NCBI RefSeq assembly: GCF_014645695.1 | Contig: NZ_BMMF01000005.1 | Coordinates: 173,797-237,796, forward strand | Direction of reading: 5' to 3' | Source: Salinarimonas ramus | GTDB lineage: Bacteria > Pseudomonadota > Alphaproteobacteria > Rhizobiales > Beijerinckiaceae | Length of the DNA stretch: 64,000 nt | Shown: one piece after another, positions 46,071-54,897 of the stretch | How the letters are laid out: every line of letters starts with the position of its first letter | How positions within the stretch are numbered: the first letter of the stretch is position 1 | Translations under genes and position numbers: made by a program | The notes under the pieces: generated by a model | Seen by the model: the letters and a program-made list of their open reading frames with translations, nothing else | Databases searched by the model: none | Told to the model about the DNA's origin: nothing

Positions 46071-46271
46071 AACGGTCGGGTTGAGTGGACCTGGAGCGTT
46101 AAGACGATTAGCTCCAAGGGCTACTTTAAATTGCGCTCAATTGCCCGATTCTCAATCATAGCGACTAAGAATAGAGGTACTAACAGCTATCGGATTCAGA
46201 TTGGCATTTTCTGACTCGACTCAGGGGTGCGAATCGGAAATCTTTCGCGCATCCGAAGGAAGGAGAGTTCG
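46071..46271. other. AT-richer intergenic island
   Basis: This stretch and the small gene after it are clearly lower in GC than the surrounding DNA (for example TACTTTAAATTGCGCTCAAT near 46123, CTAAGAATAGAGGTACTAAC near 46165). I find no tRNA, repeat or insertion-sequence end. It begins directly after the Amt fusion gene and may mark an insertion. Confidence 0.6.
46092..46116 (+). terminator. Weak hairpin after the Amt-GGDEF-EAL gene
   Basis: TGGAGC (46092-46097) pairs with GCTCCA (46111-46116) around a 13-base AT-rich loop 22 bp after the stop. There is no immediate T-run; a terminator is only possible. Confidence 0.3.
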
Positions 46272-46430
46272 ATGGCAAAGAAGTCGCCGTGGCATTCGAT
46301 CAAGGCCGGAGTGCATCACAACGATACTAATTGTAACACCGGCAACAACATCGAAAAAGAGAACATTCGCCAGGGTACTGGCGGCAAGCCGCTATGTCAG
46401 GAATGTGCTCGCCTGAATAAGTCGCGCTGA
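46272..46430 (+). CDS. Small Cys/His protein (52 residues), possible mini zinc ribbon
   Basis: A 52-residue protein with a strong ribosome site (AAGGAG at 46258-46263). It reads HHNDTNCNTGNNIEKEN and ends GTGGKPLCQECARLNKSR: a His-His and one Cys, then a CxxC pair, spaced like a small metal-binding ribbon. The GNNIE...N...GTGGKPLCxxC pattern reminds me of short conserved bacterial proteins of unknown function, but I cannot name the family. Its composition is AT-richer than that of any neighbour. The stop is 6 bp from the convergent nucleotidyltransferase gene. Confidence 0.75.
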   Translation: MAKKSPWHSIKAGVHHNDTNCNTGNNIEKENIRQGTGGKPLCQECARLNKSR

Positions 46431-46435
46431 GGAAA

Positions 46436-46801
46436 TCAATTCAGTGACGAGATGGCCGCCTGCTCCGCCTCGTACAGCACGATCCCCTCCCTCGCCGCGT
46501 CGTAGGCGAGGGCGTTCACGTCGTGGCTTTTCGCCTCGAAGACGCTGCGACGGACGGGGAAGACCTGAATGGCGGGGCCGAGGTCCGCGACCAGCGGCCA
46601 CAGCGTGAGCGGCGTGTAGACGCCGGCCGGGATGTCGTCCGAGAGGACGACGAGCAGGTCCCAATCGCTGTCTCTATCGTGATCCGCGCGCGCCCGGCTG
46701 CCGAACAGGATCACGCGCTCGACCGGAGCCGCGCCGCGCAGGCGCGCGACGGCCGCCTCGATGGCGGGCTCGATCACGGGAGAGGTCGACGTCGTCGTCA
46801 T
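46436..46801 (-). CDS. MNT-type nucleotidyltransferase domain protein
   Basis: A 121-residue minimal nucleotidyltransferase. VILFGSRARADHDRDSDWDL contains the GS and DxD catalytic signature. MNT proteins usually pair with a HEPN toxin and neutralise it by adding AMP, but no HEPN gene is adjacent: the neighbours are the 52-residue Cys protein and an L,D-transpeptidase. The ATG at 46801 is preferred; a GTG at 46819 adds six residues. It may be an orphan antitoxin or a solitary nucleotidyltransferase. Confidence 0.82.
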   Translation of the reverse strand: MTTTSTSPVIEPAIEAAVARLRGAAPVERVILFGSRARADHDRDSDWDLLVVLSDDIPAGVYTPLTLWPLVADLGPAIQVFPVRRSVFEAKSHDVNALAYDAAREGIVLYEAEQAAISSLN

Positions 46802-46859
46802 CGCGCGCGAGGCTACCACCGCATCGAGACGCCGCCAACGCCGCTGCCTCCACCTTCGC

Positions 46860-47372
46860 TCAGCGGATCATCACCACCGGCGTGCCCACGCGCACGCGCT
46901 GGAAGAGGTCGATCACGTCCTCGTCGCGCATGCGGATGCAGCCGTAGCTCGCGGCGGAGCCGATGGAGGCGCGCATCGTGCGGGTCGTGCCGTGGATGGC
47001 GGTGAGGCCGTCGTCGAGGGTGAGCGCGGCGGCGCCCATCGGGTTCGAGGGATGGCCGCCGGGGATCACGTCCGGCAGATGCGGCAGGTCGCGGCGCACG
47101 TCCGCAGGCGGCGTCCAGGCCGGTGCGACGTGCTTCCCGTCGATGCGCCGCCAGCCCGTCCACATCTTGTCGGCGCGCGGCACCGCCACGCGGTAGCGGA
47201 TCGCGGTGCCGTCGCCGAGATCGAGATAGAGCGCGCGCTCGGCGGCCCGCACGACGATGGCCCCCGCGGGCACGTCGAGATCGAAGGCCACGCGCTCGCG
47301 CGCCTGCAGCGGCGCGGGCGCGACGGCGAACCAGGCGGCGAGGACGAGGATCATCGTGAGACGCTGCGGCAT
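46860..47372 (-). CDS. L,D-transpeptidase (YkuD family)
   Basis: A 170-residue periplasmic enzyme. The signal peptide is about 1-24 (TMILVLAAWFAVAPAPLQA). The catalytic block IHGTTRTMRAS...SYGCIRMRDEDVIDLF has the HGT and SxGCxRM motifs with the nucleophile Cys. Such enzymes form 3-3 crosslinks in peptidoglycan or attach proteins to it; the family is expanded in Rhizobiales. GAGGGAG precedes the ATG at 47372. Longer starts lengthen the basic N-terminus only. Confidence 0.9.
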   Translation of the reverse strand: MPQRLTMILVLAAWFAVAPAPLQARERVAFDLDVPAGAIVVRAAERALYLDLGDGTAIRYRVAVPRADKMWTGWRRIDGKHVAPAWTPPADVRRDLPHLPDVIPGGHPSNPMGAAALTLDDGLTAIHGTTRTMRASIGSAASYGCIRMRDEDVIDLFQRVRVGTPVVMIR

Positions 47373-47588
47373 CGGGCGGGCTCCCTCTCGGACCATGAGG
47401 GGCGTTCTCGCGCGCGGCGGCTCGCCGATTCCTGAGCGAACGTGGTTGAGAGAGGCTCAATCGGCGCGGACGGTCGACCGGGCGTTCACGAATTGGGGAG
47501 AATGCCGCGCATTTCGCGCGCGCTCCGCGTTCCGCACGCACCCGCGGCCGTGCTAGTGATCGGTCAGGACTGACTGATCCGGGCGGCC

Positions 47589-48860
47589 ATGACCCTCGAC
47601 GGAACCCGCATCCTCCTCGTCGTCGGCGGCGGCATCGCCGCCTACAAGGCGCTCGACCTGATCCGGCGGCTGCGCGAGCGCGGCGCGCGGGTGCGCTGCA
47701 TCCTCACCGCCGGCGCGCAAGCTTTCGTGACGCCGCTCGCGGCGGCGGCGCTGTCGGGCGAGAAGGCCTTCACCGACCTGTTCGACCGCGAGGACGAGGC
47801 GGCGATCGGCCATATCCGGCTGGCGCGGGAGGCGGACGTCGTCGTCGTGGCGCCCGCGACCGCGAACCTGATGGCGCGCATGGCGCAGGGCCAGGCGGAC
47901 GACCTCGCCACCACCGTGCTTCTCGCCACCACCGCGCCGATCCTCCTCGCGCCGGCGATGAACCCGACCATGTGGGGCCACCCGGCGACGCGGCGCAATC
48001 GCGCGACGCTGGAAGCGGACGGCGTCGCCTTCGTCGGGCCGGGCTCCGGGCGCATGGCGGAGCCGGAGAGCGGCCCCGGGCGCCTCGCCGAGCCGGTCGA
48101 GATCGCCGACGCCGTCGAGCGGCTCGTCGCCGCGCGCGCGGAGAGCGCCCGCGCTCGGGGCCCGCTCGCCGGTCGCCACGTCCTCGTGACGTCGGGGCCG
48201 ACGCACGAGCCCATCGACCCCGTGCGCTACATCGCCAATCGCTCGTCGGGCAAGCAGGGCCACGCCATCGCAGCCGCCGCCGCCGCCGCGGGGGCGCGGG
48301 TGACGCTCGTCTCCGGGCCGGTCGCGATCGCCGATCCGCCGGGCGTCGCCGTCGTGCGCGCGGAGAGCGCCCGGGAGATGCTCGCCGCCGTCGAGGCGGC
48401 GCTGCCCGCCGACGTCGCGATCTTCGCCGCCGCCGTCGCGGACTGGCGCGCGGCCGAGGCGAAGCCCTCGAAGCTCAAGAAGGACGGCACGACGCCCGCC
48501 CCGCTCGCGCTGGCGCTCAACCCGGACATCCTCGCCACCATCGCCAGGCGCCCGCGAGAGCCCGGGAGCGGGCGCCCCGCCCTCGTCGTCGGCTTCGCGG
48601 CGGAGACCGACGACGTCGTCGAGAACGCCCGCGCCAAGCTCGCGCGCAAGGGCTGCGACCTCGTCGTCGCCAACGACGTCTCCGCCGCCGGAGGCGGGGT
48701 CATGGGCGGGGACTTCAACGCCGTGCACCTCGTCTCGCCCGAGGGGGTCGAGACCTGGGCGCGCGCCGCCAAGGACGAGGTCGCCCGCCGGCTCGTCGCC
48801 CATCTCGCGAGCCGGCTCGCGGCGTCGTCGCAGGAGAAAGCCCAGGAGCCTTCGCAGTGA
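47589..48860 (+). CDS. coaBC: Bifunctional phosphopantothenoylcysteine decarboxylase/synthetase
   Basis: A 423-residue CoaBC. The flavin decarboxylase half (1-185) has [14 protein letters not shown], a catalytic His in [11 protein letters not shown] and the PAMNPTMW motif. The synthetase half starts [27 protein letters not shown], with the KLKK loop at SKLKKDG. It converts 4'-phosphopantothenate to 4'-phosphopantetheine in CoA synthesis. The stop overlaps the dut start (GTGA), the usual coaBC-dut pairing. Confidence 0.96.
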   Translation: MTLDGTRILLVVGGGIAAYKALDLIRRLRERGARVRCILTAGAQAFVTPLAAAALSGEKAFTDLFDREDEAAIGHIRLAREADVVVVAPATANLMARMAQGQADDLATTVLLATTAPILLAPAMNPTMWGHPATRRNRATLEADGVAFVGPGSGRMAEPESGPGRLAEPVEIADAVERLVAARAESARARGPLAGRHVLVTSGPTHEPIDPVRYIANRSSGKQGHAIAAAAAAAGARVTLVSGPVAIADPPGVAVVRAESAREMLAAVEAALPADVAIFAAAVADWRAAEAKPSKLKKDGTTPAPLALALNPDILATIARRPREPGSGRPALVVGFAAETDDVVENARAKLARKGCDLVVANDVSAAGGGVMGGDFNAVHLVSPEGVETWARAAKDEVARRLVAHLASRLAASSQEKAQEPSQ

Positions 48861-49309
48861 GCGTGAGCGTGCGCGTGGTGCGCCTGCCCCATTGCGGCGA
48901 TCTTTCGCTGCCACGATACGAGACCGCGGGTGCCGCGGGCCTGGATCTTGTTGCGGCGATCGGGCAAAATACGTATATCGAGTTGGGTATTCACGAAAGG
49001 GCCCTGGTCCCCACGGGCTTCGCGCTCGAGCTGCCCCCGGGCTACGAGGCGCAGGTTCGGCCCCGATCCGGGCTCGCGGCGAAGCACGGGATAACCGTGC
49101 TCAACGCGCCCGGCACGATCGACGCGGATTATCGCGGCGAGGTGATGGTGCTCCTCGTGAACCTGGGCGACGCGCCGTTCCGGATCCACCGGGGGATGCG
49201 CATCGCCCAGCTGGTGGTCGCGCCGGTGACGCGCGCGACCCTGGTCGAGGTCGCCGAGCTGGGGACGACACCCCGTGCCGGCGGTGGTTTCGGGTCGACC
49301 GGCGTCTGA
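48857..49309 (+). CDS. dut: dUTP diphosphatase (trimeric dUTPase)
   Basis: A 150-residue trimeric dUTPase with the family motifs: AAGLDLVA (1), [12 protein letters not shown] (2), [20 protein letters not shown] (3), [10 protein letters not shown] (4) and GGFGSTG (5). It removes dUTP and makes dUMP for thymidylate synthesis. The GTG start at 48857 overlaps the coaBC stop; AGGAG lies 9 bases before it. The region around 48950-49000 (ATACGTATATCGAG) is locally less GC-rich without breaking the frame. Confidence 0.94.
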   Translation: MSVSVRVVRLPHCGDLSLPRYETAGAAGLDLVAAIGQNTYIELGIHERALVPTGFALELPPGYEAQVRPRSGLAAKHGITVLNAPGTIDADYRGEVMVLLVNLGDAPFRIHRGMRIAQLVVAPVTRATLVEVAELGTTPRAGGGFGSTGV

Positions 49310-49370
49310 GGGCCGGACGGTCCGGGAGGACACGAGCGGCCTCGTCGGCCGCCAGGGGGTAATCACGGTC

Positions 49371-49826
49371 ATGATCCTGTTGTCTCGCCGTTCGCTGCTC
49401 GCCATCGCCGCCGTGGTGGACATCGCGCTCCACGCCCGGCCGGCGCCCGTCGCGGCGAAGGTGCTCGCCCAGCGCCACAACCTGCCGCCGCGCCATCTGG
49501 AGACGGTGCTGCAGGCGCTGGTGCGCGTGGGCATCCTCAAGGGCGTGCGCGGCCCGCGCGGCGGCTACGAGCTCGCCAAGGAGCGCCGCCGCATCACCGC
49601 CGGCGACGTGGTGCGCGCGGCCATGAGCGTCACCGGCGAGGACGGGCTGCCGCCGCTGCCGGAGAGCCAGCTCGTCGACGAGGTCGTCGGCCCCGTGGTC
49701 AAGAGCGCGGGCGAGGCCTTCCTGGGCGAGCTCGACGGCATCACCATCGAGGACCTGTGCAATCGCGCCGAGAGCATGACCGGACCGGACGCGGGGACCG
49801 ACGGGGCGCTGGATTTCGCCATCTGA
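49371..49826 (+). CDS. Rrf2-family transcriptional regulator
   Basis: A 151-residue winged-helix protein. IALHARPAPVAAKVLAQRHNLPPRHLETVLQALVRVGILKGVRGPRGGYELA is the Rrf2 wHTH with the recognition RxxGGY wing, split here between segments of that block. The three cluster-binding cysteines of IscR/NsrR are missing (the only Cys is CNRAES near the end), so it is not an iron-sulfur sensor. Position 76 bp before cysK fits a CymR-like regulator of cysteine synthesis, which would also interact with CysK. ATG 49371 follows AGGGGGT. Confidence 0.87.
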   Translation: MILLSRRSLLAIAAVVDIALHARPAPVAAKVLAQRHNLPPRHLETVLQALVRVGILKGVRGPRGGYELAKERRRITAGDVVRAAMSVTGEDGLPPLPESQLVDEVVGPVVKSAGEAFLGELDGITIEDLCNRAESMTGPDAGTDGALDFAI

Positions 49827-49902
49827 CGTGTGATTTGAAAAGAACCGCGACAGGCTGCGTGAATTGGGCTAGAAGGGGCGCCGAACCGAACGGAGGCTTC
49901 CC

Positions 49903-50883
49903 ATGGCACAGCCCACCCGCACCGACGAGACGCCGCGCACCCACGGGCGCGGCCGGGTCTACGACTCGATCACCCAGACGATCGGCGACACGCCGCTCGT
50001 GCGCCTCGCGCGCCTGCCGCAGGAGCGCGGGATCGACGCCGACGTGCTTCTCAAGCTCGAGTTCTTCAACCCGATCGCCTCGGTGAAGGACCGCATCGGC
50101 GTCTCCATGATCGAGGATCTGGAAGCGCAGGGCCGCATCGCGCCCGGCGCGACGCTGATCGAGCCGACCTCCGGCAATACCGGCATCGCGCTCGCCTTCG
50201 TCGCCGCCGCGCGCGGCTATCGCCTCATCCTCGTCATGCCCGAGACGATGTCGACCGAGCGGCGCAAGATGCTCGCCTTCCTGGGCGCCGAGCTCGAGCT
50301 CACTCCCGGCCCGCAGGGCATGAAGGGCGCCGTCGCCCGCGCCAACGAGCTCGCCCGGGAGATCCCCGGCGCGGTGATCCCGCAGCAATTCTCCAACCCG
50401 GCGAACCCCTACATCCATCGGGTGACGACGGCCCAGGAGATCTGGAACGACACGGCCGGCGAGGTGGACGTGCTGGTCTCGGCGGTGGGCACCGGCGGCT
50501 CCATCACGGGCATCGGCAAGGTGCTCAAGGAGAAGAAGCCCGGTGTGAAGGTCATCGCGGTGGAGCCCGAGGACAGCCCCGTCCTCTCCGGCGGCCAGCC
50601 CGGCCCGCACAAGATCCAGGGCATCGGCGCGGGCTTCGTGCCCGACGTGCTCGAGCGCGGCCTCATCGACGAGGTGGTGACGGTGGGCAACCAGACCGCC
50701 TTCGACACCTCCCGCGCGCTCGCGCGCGCGGAGGGCATCCCCGGCGGCATCTCGACGGGCGCCAACGTGGCGGCGGCCCTCGAGATCGCGTCGCGCCCGG
50801 AGATGAAGGGCAAGACCATCGTCACCATCGCCTGCTCGTTCGCGGAGCGCTACATCTCGAGCGCGCTGTTCGAGGGGCTCTGA
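49903..50883 (+). CDS. cysK: Cysteine synthase A (O-acetylserine sulfhydrylase)
   Basis: A 326-residue PLP enzyme. [12 protein letters not shown], the PLP lysine in [11 protein letters not shown], the substrate loop [13 protein letters not shown] and [13 protein letters not shown] are the CysK hallmarks. It joins O-acetylserine and sulfide to cysteine. GGAGG precedes the ATG. It follows the Rrf2 regulator and converges on zapE. The C-terminal half ends [15 protein letters not shown], the usual terminus, so it is full-length. Confidence 0.95.
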   Translation: MAQPTRTDETPRTHGRGRVYDSITQTIGDTPLVRLARLPQERGIDADVLLKLEFFNPIASVKDRIGVSMIEDLEAQGRIAPGATLIEPTSGNTGIALAFVAAARGYRLILVMPETMSTERRKMLAFLGAELELTPGPQGMKGAVARANELAREIPGAVIPQQFSNPANPYIHRVTTAQEIWNDTAGEVDVLVSAVGTGGSITGIGKVLKEKKPGVKVIAVEPEDSPVLSGGQPGPHKIQGIGAGFVPDVLERGLIDEVVTVGNQTAFDTSRALARAEGIPGGISTGANVAAALEIASRPEMKGKTIVTIACSFAERYISSALFEGL

Positions 50884-50899
50884 GCGAGGGGGCGGACCC

Positions 50900-50919
50900 G
50901 AGCGGCGCCCGCGCCGCTC
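50900..50919. terminator. Perfect hairpin between convergent cysK and zapE
   Basis: GAGCGGCG (50900-50907) pairs with CGCCGCTC (50912-50919) over a 4-base loop. It begins 17 bp after cysK and covers the zapE stop codon, suiting a bidirectional terminator, though without a T-run. Confidence 0.5.
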
Positions 50920-52123
50920 AGGTCTCGACGAGGCCCGTCGTGTCGTCGGACGCCCGCGAGTCCGGGCGTCCCTTCGGCAAGCCGAGATATTCGTGCGAGC
51001 GCATCTCCATGATGCGCGAGACCGTGCGGTCGAACTCGAAGGCCTCGCGCCCGCTCGTCGCCGTGTAGAGCTCCTGCGGCTGGGCGGCGGCGCAGGCCAG
51101 CAGCTTGACGCGCTCGTCGTAGAGCGCGTCGATCAACGTGATGAAGCGCTTGGCCTCGTTGCGCTTCGTCGCGTCCATCACCGGCACGCCGTCGATCATC
51201 ACGGTGTGGAAGTCGCGCGCGACGGCGAGATAGTCGGAGGCGCCGAGCGGCGCCTCGCACAGATCCGCGAACGAGAAGCGCGCGACGCCCGCCGCCGCCT
51301 GCGGCACGACGACGGAGCGCCCCTTCACGGCGATCTCGATGCGCTCGCCCCGGGTCTTGCCGGTCAGCGCCTGGAAGGCGCGATCGAGCGCTGCGCGGCC
51401 GCTCTCGTCGGCGGGAACGTGCCAGATCTCGGCACCCGACAGCTTCTCGAGCCGGAAATCCGTGCGCGCGTCGAGGCGCACGATCTCCATCCGCTCGCCG
51501 ATCATGCCGATGAAGGGCTCGAACAGCGCCCGGTTCAGCCCGCCCTCGTAGAGCCGCGCGGGCTCCACGTTCGAGGTGGCGATCACGGTCACGCCCTGCG
51601 CGAAAAGCGCCTTGAACAGCCGCCCCAGGATCATCGCGTCGGCGATGTCGGTGACGGTGAACTCGTCGAAGCAGAGCACCCAGCTCTCGTCCGCGATCGC
51701 CTTCGCCACCGGCGCGATGGGGTCGTCGCCCTTGACGCGCCCGGCCTTGAGGTCCTGCCGGAAGGCATGGATGCGCGAATGCACGTCGGCCATGAAGGAA
51801 TGGAAATGCGCCCGGCGCTTGCGGCGCACCTGCAGGGTCTCGAAGAAGAGATCCATCAGCATGGTCTTGCCGCGCCCGACCGAGCCCCAGACGTAGAGCC
51901 CCTTCACGGGAGCCTGCGCCGCGCCCTTGCGCCCGAACAGCCAGCCGAGCGCGCTCCCTTTTCGCGCGAGCCGCCGCTCGGCGAGCGCCGCCGAGAGCGC
52001 ATCGAGCCGCCGCAGGAGCCCCACCTGCGCCGGATCGCGCTCGATCGAGCCCGACGCGACGCGCGCCTCGTAGGCACGCGACACGGGACGCTTCGGATCG
52101 GGAGAGGGCACGGGTCTCGTCAC
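50918..52123 (-). CDS. zapE: Cell division protein ZapE (AFG1-like AAA+ ATPase)
   Basis: A 401-residue AFG1/ZapE ATPase. The Walker A is WGSVGRGKTMLMDLFF and the Walker B is LCFDEFTVTDIADAMI; VIATSNVEPARLYEGGLNR is sensor 1 with the AFG1-specific tail. ZapE interacts with the division ring and, in mitochondria, the homologue assists respiratory-complex turnover. The start is GTG at 52123. It is monocistronic on the minus strand and converges on cysK. Confidence 0.92.
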   Translation of the reverse strand: MTRPVPSPDPKRPVSRAYEARVASGSIERDPAQVGLLRRLDALSAALAERRLARKGSALGWLFGRKGAAQAPVKGLYVWGSVGRGKTMLMDLFFETLQVRRKRRAHFHSFMADVHSRIHAFRQDLKAGRVKGDDPIAPVAKAIADESWVLCFDEFTVTDIADAMILGRLFKALFAQGVTVIATSNVEPARLYEGGLNRALFEPFIGMIGERMEIVRLDARTDFRLEKLSGAEIWHVPADESGRAALDRAFQALTGKTRGERIEIAVKGRSVVVPQAAAGVARFSFADLCEAPLGASDYLAVARDFHTVMIDGVPVMDATKRNEAKRFITLIDALYDERVKLLACAAAQPQELYTATSGREAFEFDRTVSRIMEMRSHEYLGLPKGRPDSRASDDTTGLVET

Positions 52124-52226
52124 GGGAGAAGGGCTTTAGCGCCGGACGGAGGCGGGTTCAATGGGGAAGGCTGACGTACCGGACGCTCCAGGACATCGAC
52201 CGCGCCGAACCTGCCGGCTGCGACCA

Positions 52227-52826
52227 TCAGCGCGACGCGGCCAGCGGCGGCGCATCCGCGGCGGACGCTTCGCCCGGGTCGGCGGCGAGCGCCGCCGCCA
52301 GCGCCGCGAGATGGGGATCGTGCACGCCGAGCTCGACGAGGTGGGCGGCGGTGGAGAGCACGTAGTCCGGGTTCGCGCCGGACTGGCCGACGCCGCCGCG
52401 GACGATCTCGAGGGTGCGCGCATCGTCGAGGCGCCCGGCATATTGCAGATGCGCGCGGTCGACCACGTAGGTCAGCGCCCGCACGATCCGCCCGTCGGCA
52501 AGCCGCGCGTCGAGCCGCCGCTCGAGATAGACCGACGTCACCTGCTCGCGGGCGCGCAGGTAGCGGATCGTCTCCGCCGCGTCCGCCGCGCCGACGCGGA
52601 AGGCGACGCCGCGGCACGAGCCGCCGCGGTCGAGGCCGAGCACGAGGCCGGGCCGCTCCGGCGTGCCGCGATGGACGTGGGAATAGACGCACAGCGCCCG
52701 ATGATAGCCCCGCACGTGCGCGGGACGGCTCTCGTGAAAGGGAAAGCCCGGTCGCCACATCAGCGAGCCGTAGCCGAACACCCACAGATCGTCGCCTCGT
52801 GTCTCGCCGTCCCCGTCCGCGCTCAT
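52227..52826 (-). CDS. ChaC-like gamma-glutamylcyclotransferase
   Basis: A 199-residue protein: the substrate-binding loop VFGYGSLMWRPGFPF and the later YLERRLDARLADG and TYVVDRAHLQYAG segments define the ChaC family, which cleaves the gamma-glutamyl bond of glutathione and releases 5-oxoproline and Cys-Gly. ATG 52826 follows GGAGAG; a GTG at 52844 adds six residues. It may support thiol turnover together with cysK nearby, although the two are separate transcripts. Confidence 0.88.
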   Translation of the reverse strand: MSADGDGETRGDDLWVFGYGSLMWRPGFPFHESRPAHVRGYHRALCVYSHVHRGTPERPGLVLGLDRGGSCRGVAFRVGAADAAETIRYLRAREQVTSVYLERRLDARLADGRIVRALTYVVDRAHLQYAGRLDDARTLEIVRGGVGQSGANPDYVLSTAAHLVELGVHDPHLAALAAALAADPGEASAADAPPLAASR

Positions 52827-53019
52827 CCCGCTCTCCGCTCGCACCGCGCGCGACCCCTACGCTCCCCGGAGGAGCGAGGCAACCACCCGCCGCGGCCATT
52901 GCTCGCGCGCCCTTTACCACGCATGCCACGCGCGCCATTTGCCGGCCTGAGGCTTTTCGGCTAGGACCCGCCGGCCTTGGCGACGCAGCGCAGCGGCCGG
53001 CTCGGAGGAGCGAGACAGG

Positions 53020-54120
53020 ATGACGACACGCGACGGCGACGCGCCGGATGCCCCGGCCCGCAAGGCGACCCGCCGGGGCTCGCGCTTCTGGCTCTTCGCC
53101 CCCTTCGTCCTCCTCGCCCTCGTCGTGATCGGCTGGAGCGCGGCCTGGTTCGCCATCCGCGAGCGCGTCGTCGTCGAGCTCGACGGCCTGCTCGGCGTCG
53201 AGGAGACGCTCGGCCGCTCCTGGACCTGCGCGGATCGGCGCGTGGCGGGATTCCCCTTCCGCATCGAGGTCTCGTGCGGGCGCCTCGCGCTCGCCACCGC
53301 CGACGGGCTCACCCTCGATCTCGGCCCGGCGCAGGCGCTGGCGCAGATCTACCAGCCGCGTCATGCGATCGTGAACGTCGCGGGCCCGCTCGGCGTCGAG
53401 ACGCCGGAGGGCCGCGTGGCGGCGCAATGGGAGCTGCTGGAGGCCTCCGTGCGCAATCTCGGGCGCGGCACGGAGCAGCTCGCCATCGTCGTCGAGGCGC
53501 CCCGCGCCACGATCTCCGCGCCGGCCCTGCCGGCGCCGGTGGAGGCGAACGCCGCGCGCGCCGAGCTCTACGCCCGCCCGAGCCCCGGCACGACGCTCGC
53601 GACCGGCGCCCTGGACGCCGTCATGCGCGCCGAGGCGCTGGAGGTGCCCGGCCTCGCCGTCGCGCTCCCCGAGGCCGCCCGCGGCCCCGCCGACATCGAG
53701 GTACAGCTGCGCCTGCATGCGCCCCGCGCCCTCGCCCGCGGCGGGGACGATCCCGCGCTCGCCGCCCGCGCCTGGCGCGACGCCGGCGGGCGGCTGGAGA
53801 TCGGCGTCGTCGCCGTGGAGACGGGGAGTGCGGCGCTGCAGCTCTCCGGTGAGCTGGCGCTCGACGCCATGGACCGGCCCGAGGGCCGCATCGAGGCGTC
53901 GGGCCGAGGCCTCGGCCCCATCGTGCAGGCGGCGCTCGGCGGGCGGGGAGACTTCATGGTCGACGCCATCGTCGCCGCGCTCGGCGGGGACGCGCCCCCG
54001 GCCGCCGACGGCGAGCCGGCCCCGGAGCTGCGCCCGCTCCCGCCTCTGCGCATCGCCGAAGGCCGCGTCTTCGTGGGCCCGATCCCGGTGCCGCGGGTGA
54101 GCGTGCCGCCGCTGTTCTGA
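53020..54120 (+). CDS. DUF2125 domain-containing membrane-anchored protein
   Basis: A 366-residue protein with one N-terminal membrane anchor (about 23-46, WLFAPFVLLALVVIGWSAAW) after a charged cytoplasmic start, and a periplasmic region typical of the DUF2125 family (VAGFPFRIEVSCGRLAL, YQPRHAIVNVAGPL). Members are widespread in Rhizobiales and of unknown function; the repeated beta-strand pattern resembles lipid-transfer-type AsmA-like folds, an inference only. It is convergent with the exported hypothetical gene 12 bp downstream. Confidence 0.85.
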   Translation: MTTRDGDAPDAPARKATRRGSRFWLFAPFVLLALVVIGWSAAWFAIRERVVVELDGLLGVEETLGRSWTCADRRVAGFPFRIEVSCGRLALATADGLTLDLGPAQALAQIYQPRHAIVNVAGPLGVETPEGRVAAQWELLEASVRNLGRGTEQLAIVVEAPRATISAPALPAPVEANAARAELYARPSPGTTLATGALDAVMRAEALEVPGLAVALPEAARGPADIEVQLRLHAPRALARGGDDPALAARAWRDAGGRLEIGVVAVETGSAALQLSGELALDAMDRPEGRIEASGRGLGPIVQAALGGRGDFMVDAIVAALGGDAPPAADGEPAPELRPLPPLRIAEGRVFVGPIPVPRVSVPPLF

Positions 54121-54132
54121 CGCGCGCCGTGC

Positions 54133-54696
54133 CTATTCGGCGGCGATGGTGAAGGGCAGGGCGATGGTGCCCGCCTTGTCGGAGGCGATGTCGCGCGCGC
54201 GGTATTCGAGCACGTAGTCCCCCGGCCGGATGCCGTCGAGGGTGAGCGTCAGCGTCAGCATGAACTCGCGATTGCGCTCGCGGCTCTCGAGCGCGAGCCG
54301 CTGGAAGTTCTCCCGCCCGCCGACGATCTCCCCGTCCGGCCGCTTGATCAGGAGATCCACGTCGAAGCCGAAGACGACGCGCCCGTCTCCCGTCTCCTCC
54401 CAGAGATAGCCCTGCGGCTCGGCATAGACCACGAGCCGCTCGCCGGGCGCGAAGACGCTCGTCTCCCGCGCCTCGTAGACGCCGAATCCAACGGGACGCT
54501 CCGACACGAACGTCGCGGTGCGGAAGGTGAGCGGCAGCTCCTCCCACACCGCGACGAGCGCCGCCTCGGCCTCGGCGAGGTCGTCGAGGGTGGCGGCCTT
54601 CGCGGCGGTGGTAGGTAGGGTGGCGAGGAGGAGGAGCGCCGACGCGGCGGCGGCGCGGGCGATGGACCCTTTATGGAAACGCGGATGAGCGAGCAT
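54133..54696 (-). CDS. Exported hypothetical protein
   Basis: A 187-residue protein with a clear signal peptide (about 1-35: basic HPRFHKGS, hydrophobic AAAASALLLLATL, cleavage near AKAA). The mature part is beta-rich (SERPVGFGVYEARETSVF, EPQGYLWEETGDGRVVFGF, PGDYVLEYRARDIASDKAG), like an immunoglobulin-fold periplasmic domain. I do not recognise a named family. It is divergent from the MHYT regulator gene, 201 bp away, and reads towards DUF2125. Confidence 0.72.
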   Translation of the reverse strand: MLAHPRFHKGSIARAAAASALLLLATLPTTAAKAATLDDLAEAEAALVAVWEELPLTFRTATFVSERPVGFGVYEARETSVFAPGERLVVYAEPQGYLWEETGDGRVVFGFDVDLLIKRPDGEIVGGRENFQRLALESRERNREFMLTLTLTLDGIRPGDYVLEYRARDIASDKAGTIALPFTIAAE

Positions 54697-54897
54697 GGCG
54701 GAGCCCCGGCGATGTCGAGACATGACTGTAAGCTCGGCCATAACGCAAACGCACGTCCCGATCCACCCGCCACGATGATGCAGTGTCGCATTGCCCGGGA
54801 CGACCCTCGCGCGCGTCGCCCGTTGCTCCGCGGCGCATTTATGGGCACTCTGCGCGCCCGATGAACCACCACCACCGGTGCCGCGGGGAGGACACGG

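Noticed and set aside
46071-46271. tRNA-end or integrase attachment site at the AT-rich island
   Set aside because: No tRNA gene, integrase or flanking direct repeat could be found by reading both strands.
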